Origin: Spirochaetales bacterium | GTDB lineage: Bacteria; Spirochaetota; Spirochaetia; SZUA-6 | DNA length: 10,490 nt | Assembly: GCA_003233545.1 (NCBI GenBank) | Contig: QILZ01000063.1 | Location: 1-10,490 of the forward strand | Direction: 5' to 3' | Shown here: in pieces, positions 1-6,218 of the stretch | Position numbering within the stretch: position 1 is the first letter of the stretch | Layout of the letters: every line of letters begins with the position of its first letter | Translations under genes and position numbers: made by a program | The notes under the pieces: model-generated | What the model was told of the DNA's origin: nothing | Seen by the model: the letters and a program-made list of their open reading frames with translations, nothing else | The model's database searches: none

Positions 1-682
1 CATACGACCATGATGAATCATTTAACCTTTTCCAGTTTGCAAAGACAATGGAATCCGGTGTTGTGATTCCTTTTCCCTTCGTAATACTCTGCAAACCAAA
101 TTGACCGGGATCTCCCTCTTTCGGAGAAACCCAGTAATTTATCATATTTTTTTTTGTTATGGTTGTCTCTTTTACTATCTGATTTGATCTGTTAGTTTTA
201 AAGTGTATATAACTTTCCTCACCAAGATATGTATCGAGTAATAATCTTAAACCGATATTAAAACTCTGCTCGGAAAGGTTTTTAATTTCGATCTCGATTT
301 TAACTCCGTCAGGAAGCGCTGCTTCACTCGATGTTATCGGAGTAAATATTTCATCGATTTCCAACTGTCTCGAAATCCAGGAATATTTAGCCCCTTTGGC
401 TGTCTTTTCAGCCTTTTCCTGAAAGATCGACGACTCTCCGAGTTTGTATATTCTGTTGTCAACAAGCAGACTCATTACAGAAGTTCTCGGATCCTGATCC
501 GCAAAGAAAGGTATATATTTTTTCTTATTTAAATCCGACAGGTAATACAGCGAGAATCTTCCTGTCCCTTCGTGAAGTATTAATTTTATTCTTCCCTCCC
601 GTACCTCGAGCGCCCAGGAAAAGGAACCTGCTAACAAAAATAATATTATGAAAATTGAAGTATAAGATATTTTATGTCTCAT
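1..682 (-). CDS. Secreted protein of unknown function, 3' end cut by the window
   Basis: An open frame of 227 codons runs without a stop from an ATG at 682 to the left edge, so the C-terminus is missing. Residues 1-24 are a clear type I signal peptide: basic start MRHK, hydrophobic core, and an SWA|LEV cleavage site. There is no lipobox cysteine, so the mature protein should be periplasmic or surface-exposed. The mature part is rich in beta-prone alternating sequence and contains the phrases DQDPRTSVMSLLVDN and NLSEQSFNIGLRLLLDTY, which suggests a beta-sandwich fold; I do not recognise the family. The start overlaps the stop of the upstream TPR gene (ATGA, 679-682), and TAAGGAG (691-697) lies 8 nt before it, so translation is probably coupled. 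Shared export and tight coupling suggest it works with the TPR protein. The reading frame is certain; function is unknown. Confidence 0.8.
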   Translation of the reverse strand, partial: MRHKISYTSIFIILFLLAGSFSWALEVREGRIKLILHEGTGRFSLYYLSDLNKKKYIPFFADQDPRTSVMSLLVDNRIYKLGESSIFQEKAEKTAKGAKYSWISRQLEIDEIFTPITSSEAALPDGVKIEIEIKNLSEQSFNIGLRLLLDTYLGEESYIHFKTNRSNQIVKETTITKKNMINYWVSPKEGDPGQFGLQSITKGKGITTPDSIVFANWKRLNDSSWSY

Positions 683-1689
683 TGACCCTTCTCCTTATTG
701 AGTTCCAGCCATTTCAGTATAGTTTCTTTAATCTTAAGAGCTTCTTTTTCTGCAGAAAGCAGTTTCGAAAGATTTTGGAGTTGGGTTTTCTCTTTTTCCA
801 GAGCATTTAATTTAGACTGAGTAATAGTAACTTTCCCTTTCTCCGATCCTTTTAGTTGATCTTCTAATGTTTTTATGCTGTTCGCTTTTTCCTCTATACT
901 TTTCTTTAAATTTACAATCTCAGCCTCTTTTTGAGAAAGCTGCTTTTTTAATTCTTCTATGCTTTGCTGATAACCTGCCTGCTGAAAAGAAGCAAGTTTT
1001 CTCTGGTATGCTGTAAGTGCCTGTTCATACGTCCTTTCTCTTCTTTGAAATTCTTCGATTGTCTTTAATGATTCCTCATGACTCCACCTTAACAATTTTA
1101 AAAGCTCCTGTTCCCTCTTTTTTAGTGTAACAAGAGAAATCTTGTACCTGGCGGCTTCTACCTTATAGCTGTTCGGATAGCTCCCGGTTATTTTCTTAAA
1201 CATCTTTAAAGATTCATCGATATGGCCAAGGGAGTACAGGTCTTCCCCGACCCAATAATACGCATTGGAAACAAAAGGCGAGCCGGAAAACTGACTGATA
1301 AATCCCTTTAAGACCTGAATCGAATTCTCATAATCGTTTTCCAGGTACAAAAGACGACCCTTCTGGTAAATTGCCTCCGAATAATACGGATGATTAGGAT
1401 AATTAAGAATAAAATATTCGAGATTTCTATCAGCATCCTTAAACTTTTTCAATGCCATATAAGATTTCGCAATCCAGAAATATGCATCCGGTTTTTCCGA
1501 TGATAATTCCGGATCAAGAATAATATTTCTGAAATTCAGAATAGCCTGATTATATATTCCGTTCTTAAAATACTTTATTCCATCGAGCAGAAGAGTTTTT
1601 GATTGCCTGTCTTCGGAATAACCCGCTCCAAGAGCAGATATAAAAAACAGAAAAGCAAAGAAAACCAAGATTTTTTTTGTAATAATCAT
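679..1689 (-). CDS. Secreted TPR and coiled-coil protein (CpoB/YbgF- or BamD-like architecture)
   Basis: 336 aa. Residues 1-22 are a signal peptide (MIITKK, hydrophobic core, ALGA|GYS) with no cysteine at the cleavage site, so it is a soluble or peripheral extracytoplasmic protein and not a lipoprotein. Residues ~31-185 hold several TPR units; typical helix pairs are AYFWIAKSYMALKKFKDAD and AIYQKGRLLYLENDYENSI, spaced about 37 residues apart. Residues ~186-330 are a long Lys/Glu/Gln-rich heptad region predicted as coiled coil. TPR plus coiled coil resembles CpoB/YbgF, but there the coiled coil is N-terminal, so this is not an orthologue call. TPR domains bind partner proteins; the likely partner is the product of the coupled downstream gene. 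The upstream GGGG is 11 nt from the ATG, a modest ribosome site. The gene sits 58 bp after rpe and is probably co-transcribed with it. Exact role is unknown. Confidence 0.85.
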   Translation of the reverse strand: MIITKKILVFFAFLFFISALGAGYSEDRQSKTLLLDGIKYFKNGIYNQAILNFRNIILDPELSSEKPDAYFWIAKSYMALKKFKDADRNLEYFILNYPNHPYYSEAIYQKGRLLYLENDYENSIQVLKGFISQFSGSPFVSNAYYWVGEDLYSLGHIDESLKMFKKITGSYPNSYKVEAARYKISLVTLKKREQELLKLLRWSHEESLKTIEEFQRRERTYEQALTAYQRKLASFQQAGYQQSIEELKKQLSQKEAEIVNLKKSIEEKANSIKTLEDQLKGSEKGKVTITQSKLNALEKEKTQLQNLSKLLSAEKEALKIKETILKWLELNKEKGQ

Positions 1690-1747
1690 TAGGTATTAAT
1701 CCCCTTTTTATTTTTCGACTCCCTGTAAGAGAAACTATATATTATTT

Positions 1748-2413
1748 TTATTTACAGCTTTTTAAATATTTTATCTCTTCTGCAGGGTCTGCCGCATTAA
1801 ATATCGTCGAACCTGCAACGATTATATCAACACCGGCATCCACGGCATTTTTGCAATTCTCCCTTGTAATCCCCCCGTCGATTTCTATTTTATAATTATA
1901 GCCTTCATTTGTTCGTATTTCTTTTAACATTTTAACTTTATTTAAAGTTTCGACAATTAATTTTTGCCCTCCGAAACCCGGATTTACAGACATTACGAGA
2001 ACAAGATCGATAAAGGACAGTACTTCTTTTATACTGCTTACAGGCGTGGAAGGTATAATCGAAACACCGGCCTTTTTGTCTGAATCTTTTATCATCATAA
2101 GTGCTTTGTGCACATGAATTGTTGATTCGAAATGTATCGTAATATAATCAGAACCGGCATCCGCGAACTGTTTAATATACCTTTCGGGTTTAATAATCAT
2201 AAGATGTGTATCCAATACAAACTCTGTTATTCTTCTTAAATCATAAACCATTTTAGGACCGAAAGTAATATTCGGCACAAACTCTCCATCCATTACGTCC
2301 AGATGTACCCATTTTGTTCCTCCTTCTTTAATTATACGCAGAGCATTACTAATATTACTGAAATCTGCTGAAAGAATAGAAGGTGCAATTACTATATCGT
2401 TTATTCTGCTCAT
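1748..2413 (-). CDS. rpe: Ribulose-phosphate 3-epimerase
   Basis: 221 aa, the normal length for the family. It interconverts D-ribulose 5-phosphate and D-xylulose 5-phosphate in the cytoplasm (pentose phosphate pathway). The TIM-barrel signatures appear in order: IAPSILSADF (9-18), HLDVMDGEFVPNITFG (37-52), DTHLMI (68-73), SVNPGFGGQ (142-150, phosphate/active-site loop), EIDGGI (177-182) and AGSTIF near the C-terminus. The four metal and acid-base residues expected from the family are present: His37, Asp39, His70 and Asp179. The enzyme therefore looks fully active. The ATG at 2413 gives the usual N-terminus just before IAPSILSADF; the ribosome site is weak (GGA 5 nt upstream). It is first in a leftward run with the secreted TPR gene, with no obvious functional link beyond shared transcription. 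Confidence 0.97.
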   Translation of the reverse strand: MSRINDIVIAPSILSADFSNISNALRIIKEGGTKWVHLDVMDGEFVPNITFGPKMVYDLRRITEFVLDTHLMIIKPERYIKQFADAGSDYITIHFESTIHVHKALMMIKDSDKKAGVSIIPSTPVSSIKEVLSFIDLVLVMSVNPGFGGQKLIVETLNKVKMLKEIRTNEGYNYKIEIDGGITRENCKNAVDAGVDIIVAGSTIFNAADPAEEIKYLKSCK

Positions 2414-2496
2414 ATATCCATACTAACAGAATTCAACGGTTCAATGCAAATATGTTTCCGATTTATTCATATTTTGACACTGCCGCCGCCTGCAGA

Positions 2497-2549
2497 CTGA
2501 TGTATGTATTGAATTGACTAAAAACAATCTGATGTTATAATTACATCAG
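2497..2549. repeat. Three copies of heptamer CTGATGT, two forming a dyad (candidate operator)
   Basis: CTGATGT occurs at 2497-2503 and 2529-2535, 32 bp apart (about three helical turns), and its exact reverse complement ACATCAG at 2543-2549. The last two form a perfect 7-bp inverted repeat around TATAATT, the -10 box of the rightward promoter. Because the transcription start is expected near 2548, most of the dyad would not be in the RNA, so a protein-binding site fits better than a hairpin. A regulator bound here would block polymerase. The regulator is unknown and no DNA-binding protein gene is in the window. Confidence 0.45.
2514..2541 (+). promoter_or_regulatory. Sigma-70-type promoter for the TPR-greA-vWA operon
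   Basis: The -35 hexamer TTGACT (2514-2519, 5 of 6 to consensus) and -10 hexamer TATAAT (2536-2541, 6 of 6) are separated by 16 bp. Transcription would begin at about 2548-2549, only some 5-6 nt before the ATG at 2554, so the mRNA would be nearly leaderless. The -10 box lies inside the CTGATGT/ACATCAG dyad, which suggests the promoter is regulated. Confidence 0.7.
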
Positions 2550-2553
2550 GTAC

Positions 2554-3507
2554 ATGACAGAAGAGCAGTTATCCTTTAAAGAAGAAAAAATAGTACAAAT
2601 CTTAAACGAAATCCATGTAAATATTAGAAACGGAGAATTTACAAAAGTAAAATCTTTACTGGAAAACGCATTTAAGATAGACTCCGGCTACCCAGGAATA
2701 GTTTCCGCATTAAAATGCACCAGGTACTGGATTAAACATCTTAAGGATTATAACACAATAGAAGGCGGGTTTCAGCGTGGTGAATATCTTACGAGTCAGT
2801 GGAATGCATTTCAGGATTTCTTATATCATATCGATGCTGTTCCCGATTTGATAATCTATAATATTAAACAGTTTATATTTAATTGTGCTCTTATCGATTA
2901 TACCAGTATTCTCGATACGACAAACAGGTACGATCCGACACTTCTGCTTCAGATCGGCAGAAGCCATAAGGCAATCGGGAATTATGAAGATGCCGTACAG
3001 CTTCTTGAAAATGCAAACCAGGTTGATTTCAGAAATGCAGCAATTCTTGCGGAATTAGCCGACTGCTACTCGCTGATCGACGAATTAAAGGCATCAAAGT
3101 TATTCTTTCGGGAAGCATTTTTTATTAACCCGAATCAGATCAATTTATACATTTTAGAGTCTCCGATTATTGTGAAATTAGTTGAGCGTTTAATTAAAAA
3201 AGGTTATAATAGACATCTGCTTGCCGAATGGATACCTGTTTATGGCAATGTTTGGAATGTATTTAATGTTAAAAGAGAGTTAAGACCCCTGGAAATCGGG
3301 AAGCTGAAGCAGACAATTTTCGCACTGGAACGGGAGGTAAAAGGAAAAAACGTTAATCAGGATACTATACTGCCCAAACTATTAAACCATTACTTCTGGC
3401 TTATCGACCATTATATAAGCGTGCACGAGGAACAGAGCAGAATAGAAGAAATACTTGAAAAAATAAAAAATATTGATGAATCGATATATATAGAATACAC
3501 AAAATAA
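2554..3507 (+). CDS. Cytoplasmic TPR protein, first gene of the greA operon
   Basis: 317 aa with no signal peptide or membrane segment. The clearest TPR units are at residues ~127-195: DPTLLLQIGRSHKAIGNYED, then AILAELADCYSLIDELKAS with the usual helix-turn-helix spacing and Ala/Leu/Tyr pattern. The first ~110 residues and the C-terminal ~110 are also mostly helical but have no motif I can name. ATG 2554 is the first usable start after an in-frame TGA at 2530-2532, and no alternative start codon appears soon after it, so the start is well supported. The only ribosome-site-like sequence is AGG at 2548-2550, 3 nt before the ATG. The stop is 17 bp before greA, so both are made from one mRNA. The role is inferred: a TPR adaptor that may join the helical-repeat part of the long GreA. 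It is not a known named protein to me. Confidence 0.85.
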   Translation: MTEEQLSFKEEKIVQILNEIHVNIRNGEFTKVKSLLENAFKIDSGYPGIVSALKCTRYWIKHLKDYNTIEGGFQRGEYLTSQWNAFQDFLYHIDAVPDLIIYNIKQFIFNCALIDYTSILDTTNRYDPTLLLQIGRSHKAIGNYEDAVQLLENANQVDFRNAAILAELADCYSLIDELKASKLFFREAFFINPNQINLYILESPIIVKLVERLIKKGYNRHLLAEWIPVYGNVWNVFNVKRELRPLEIGKLKQTIFALEREVKGKNVNQDTILPKLLNHYFWLIDHYISVHEEQSRIEEILEKIKNIDESIYIEYTK

Positions 3508-3510
3508 ATT

Positions 3511-3517
3511 AGAGGAG
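3511..3517 (+). promoter_or_regulatory. Strong ribosome binding site for greA
   Basis: AGAGGAG lies 7 nt before the ATG at 3525. It is the best Shine-Dalgarno sequence among the rightward genes here and fixes the start of the long GreA form, in contrast to the weak site of the gene before it. Confidence 0.8.
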
Positions 3518-3524
3518 TTAATTT

Positions 3525-6218
3525 ATGTCCGACAGTATACTCAAAAAGCTCGCTGAACTTTTAAATGAGGAAAAGTGGACCAGGGCGACACTGAACAGCT
3601 ACACAATAAGCAACTTTAAAGAACTGGATACAATGCTCGAAACCGCTGCAGAGGAAGACATCGAACCGGAAGTACAAACGCTCTGTCAGGAACATCTTAA
3701 ACATACTAAGAACAGTATTATTGCGCTTTACCTTTCAGGAGTAATTTCACTGCATCAGCATCTCGTGGATGACTCGCATCTTATTATGCTGATAAATATA
3801 TTTTCTGATAATCATAAATGGAATATTGTCGAGTATCTCTGCGACCGTATCCTGGATTTCGGAGAGAATAAATATGCCTTAAGAACACTTGCCGAATCGT
3901 ATGAAAAGAATAATGAAGATGAGAAAAAATTCAAGGTTTGGGAGAGACTGATTAAAGTGGACTATGAAGAGGCTGATATCGTAAAGCAGCTGGCAGAAAA
4001 AAAAGAACTCGAAGGTGATTTAGAGAGCAGTATAGAATATTACAAAAGGGCGATCTACAGATATATAAATAAGAAATTATTTAATCAGGTAAAAGAAATA
4101 TGGGGAAAGCTTGTTAATTATTCACCCGAAGATATCGATTTCTTCTTTAATATCGAACAGAAAATATCAAAAATATTAAACAGAGAAAGAGCTGCATCAC
4201 TGCTGGAAGAACTGTTTCCGTACTATAAAAATAGCGGAGATTATGATACGGCAATTACTATTCTAAAAAGGATTTTAGCTTATGAATCTAAAAACAGTAC
4301 AGCGAGAAAAGAAATTATCGAATGTTTCAAAGAGAAATATAAGGATCACAGTCAGCTAGAGGAATATGTCAAGGTATCCAATCTGACCCAGAGCTGGAGA
4401 AATGTTCACGACGCCATTTCTGACTTCGAAAAACACATCTCTTTCGATGAGGGCAACTATGTATTCCACAGAAACTGGGGTATAGGAAAAATTGCCAATA
4501 TAAAAGATGATCAGATTATAATCGACTTCGAACACCGGAAAAATCATAAAATGTCATTAAAGATGGCGGTAAGTGCACTTAAAATTCTCGGAAAAGAGCA
4601 CATCTGGGTTCTTAAAAGCATTATGGATAAAGATGAACTTAAGAAAAAAGTAAAGGAAAATATTTCCTGGACGCTGCAGACTATAATAAAAAGCCACAAT
4701 AATGCTACTACCATGAAAGTTATAAAATCGGAATTGGTACCCGACGTATTAACACAATCCGAATGGACTAAATGGAATACGGAAGCAAGAAAAATATTAA
4801 AAACCGATCCTGTTTTCGGTAATCTGCCCGATAAGGCGGATGAGTTTGTTGTAAGGGAGAATCCTATTACTTTTGAGGAAAAGACCTATAACAGGTTCAA
4901 AGCAGAACGAAATTTTTTCGGCAGAGTGCAGGCGATTCAGGATTTCTTAAAACATGCAGAACCTGATTCCGATTACTTCGGTGAAATGTTTTCTTACTTT
5001 ACAGGTTTTGCAAAATCACGTGCTAATGTCACCGTATATGTTGTTTCCAGCTATCTGCTTATTCAGAGAATTATTGCTACATATCCGTTCTTAAACCCCG
5101 AACTTAATTATAATTTTAGTGATCTTTTTGAAAGTATCGATAATGTGGAGACAATATTTTCCAGTATCGATGATTCCGAACTTAAACATGATTTTCTAAA
5201 TTATATTAAGAAATATATAGACAAATGGCCCCGGATATTTGCCAACCTTTTTGTTTTACAGCAGAGTAAATTCATTATAGATGAACTTGTAAGCAGCAAT
5301 AATTTTACTATTTTAAAAAATCTATTTCAGCAGATACTGGACCGCTATCGTGAATACCGGGAACCCTTTATCTGGTTTGCCAGGTATATCATCGATGAAC
5401 CATGGTTTCCGAAGCTGAACCTCTCTCTGGAAAAAATATTGATCGGGCTTATTCATCTCGTCGATGTTACATACAGGGAGATCAATAATAAAAGGGATGT
5501 AAGCCTTAACAGAAAACTTAATAAGCAAATTCAGGATTTTCTTTTTAAAGAAGAAAGACTTCTGTCTTTTTTGATGAACACAGATACCGAATCTATCAGC
5601 AGGCTGTTTACACTTGTAGAAGATATCAAGGAGCTCGATCCGTCCATTAAAATAAGCATAAAGCACAGGATTATCGAAAAATATCCTGATTTTAAATTTT
5701 ACGGCCAGCCGGAAGCGGAAAAGATCAGTATGGGCCTTCTCGTCACGAGGCAGGGCTACGAACGAAAACAAAGGACACTTCGCCATATTATCGAAGTCGA
5801 AGTTCCGGATAATTCAAAAGAAATAGGAGTAGCCATGTCGAAGGGAGATCTGCGGGAGAATGCAGAGTACAAGGCTGCATTAGAACGGCAGGAATTATTA
5901 AAAGCAACAAGCTCCAAACTCCAGGAAGATTTACAGAAGGCACAGATATTTCACGAAGATCAGCTTGATACAACAAGTGTTTCCTTCGGTACAAGGGTCA
6001 GGTTAAAAAATCTTGTAACGAATAAAAACGAAGAATACATAATCCTCGGGCCATGGGAATCCGAACCTTCGAAAAATATCATTTCCTATCTCTCGCCCCT
6101 CGGTGCTGCTCTGTGGAACCATAAAGTCGGCGAGGAAATGGAATTTAAAATTAATGACAATGATTTTCATTATGTTATTGAATCGATCGATAAGGCGGAT
6201 TTGAGTATACTCGCATGA
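3525..6218 (+). CDS. greA: Long-form transcription elongation factor GreA with N-terminal helical-repeat region
   Basis: 897 aa, against about 158 aa for ordinary GreA. GreA enters the RNA polymerase secondary channel and stimulates cleavage of backtracked RNA. The C-terminal ~162 residues (from about Met736) are a complete Gre module: VTRQGYERKQRTLRHI aligns with the first coiled-coil helix of E. coli GreA, and the tip loop GDLRENAEY (774-782) keeps both acids, Asp775 and Glu778, that hold the catalytic Mg. The FKBP-like end follows (NIISYLSPLGAALW near 855). Residues ~1-290 are TPR-like helical repeats. Residues ~313-355 start VFHRNWGIGKI and look like a small beta-barrel of Tudor/CarD type; ~360-730 are helical without a recognised motif. 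Similar long GreA proteins are known in Borrelia and Treponema. The last 4 bp (ATGA) overlap the next gene. The Gre call is firm; the role of the extension is unknown. Confidence 0.93.
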   Translation: MSDSILKKLAELLNEEKWTRATLNSYTISNFKELDTMLETAAEEDIEPEVQTLCQEHLKHTKNSIIALYLSGVISLHQHLVDDSHLIMLINIFSDNHKWNIVEYLCDRILDFGENKYALRTLAESYEKNNEDEKKFKVWERLIKVDYEEADIVKQLAEKKELEGDLESSIEYYKRAIYRYINKKLFNQVKEIWGKLVNYSPEDIDFFFNIEQKISKILNRERAASLLEELFPYYKNSGDYDTAITILKRILAYESKNSTARKEIIECFKEKYKDHSQLEEYVKVSNLTQSWRNVHDAISDFEKHISFDEGNYVFHRNWGIGKIANIKDDQIIIDFEHRKNHKMSLKMAVSALKILGKEHIWVLKSIMDKDELKKKVKENISWTLQTIIKSHNNATTMKVIKSELVPDVLTQSEWTKWNTEARKILKTDPVFGNLPDKADEFVVRENPITFEEKTYNRFKAERNFFGRVQAIQDFLKHAEPDSDYFGEMFSYFTGFAKSRANVTVYVVSSYLLIQRIIATYPFLNPELNYNFSDLFESIDNVETIFSSIDDSELKHDFLNYIKKYIDKWPRIFANLFVLQQSKFIIDELVSSNNFTILKNLFQQILDRYREYREPFIWFARYIIDEPWFPKLNLSLEKILIGLIHLVDVTYREINNKRDVSLNRKLNKQIQDFLFKEERLLSFLMNTDTESISRLFTLVEDIKELDPSIKISIKHRIIEKYPDFKFYGQPEAEKISMGLLVTRQGYERKQRTLRHIIEVEVPDNSKEIGVAMSKGDLRENAEYKAALERQELLKATSSKLQEDLQKAQIFHEDQLDTTSVSFGTRVRLKNLVTNKNEEYIILGPWESEPSKNIISYLSPLGAALWNHKVGEEMEFKINDNDFHYVIESIDKADLSILA

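Larger units (their letters stand above)
2414..2553. promoter_or_regulatory. Divergent intergenic control region between rpe and the TPR-greA operon
   Basis: 140 bp separate the two divergent start codons. The rightward promoter (2514-2541) and the CTGATGT repeats are listed separately. A perfect -35 hexamer TTGACA also lies at 2474-2479 but has no good -10 box at 16-18 bp. A GCCGCCGCC run and a CTGCAG palindrome follow at 2482-2495. For rpe the best pair I find on the minus strand is TTGCAT (2449-2444) with TAGTAT (2425-2420), 18 bp apart. It matches consensus at only 3 and 4 of 6 positions and would start transcription at about the rpe ATG, so I give it little weight. No riboswitch-like or terminator-like fold was seen. 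Confidence 0.6.

Noticed and set aside
1690..1747. Promoter or terminator between rpe and the secreted TPR gene
   Set aside because: AT-rich with TATATA, but no matched -35 and only a 4-bp stem; read-through from rpe is simpler.
2410..2421. Three-codon upstream frame (M-D-I-stop) overlapping the rpe start by ATGA
   Set aside because: So short a frame is expected by chance in AT-rich DNA and it has no ribosome site of its own.
2474..2479. Perfect -35 hexamer TTGACA as a second rightward promoter
   Set aside because: No acceptable -10 box lies 16-18 bp downstream (only TGATGT).
5322..5786. 154-codon open frame on the minus strand inside greA
   Set aside because: It is antisense to a well-conserved reading frame, has no ribosome site or recognisable domain, and has low-complexity shadow-like composition.
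5825..5837. AGGAG with ATG at good spacing inside greA
   Set aside because: Starting at 5835 would remove the first coiled-coil helix of the Gre module and leave a non-functional fragment; probably chance.
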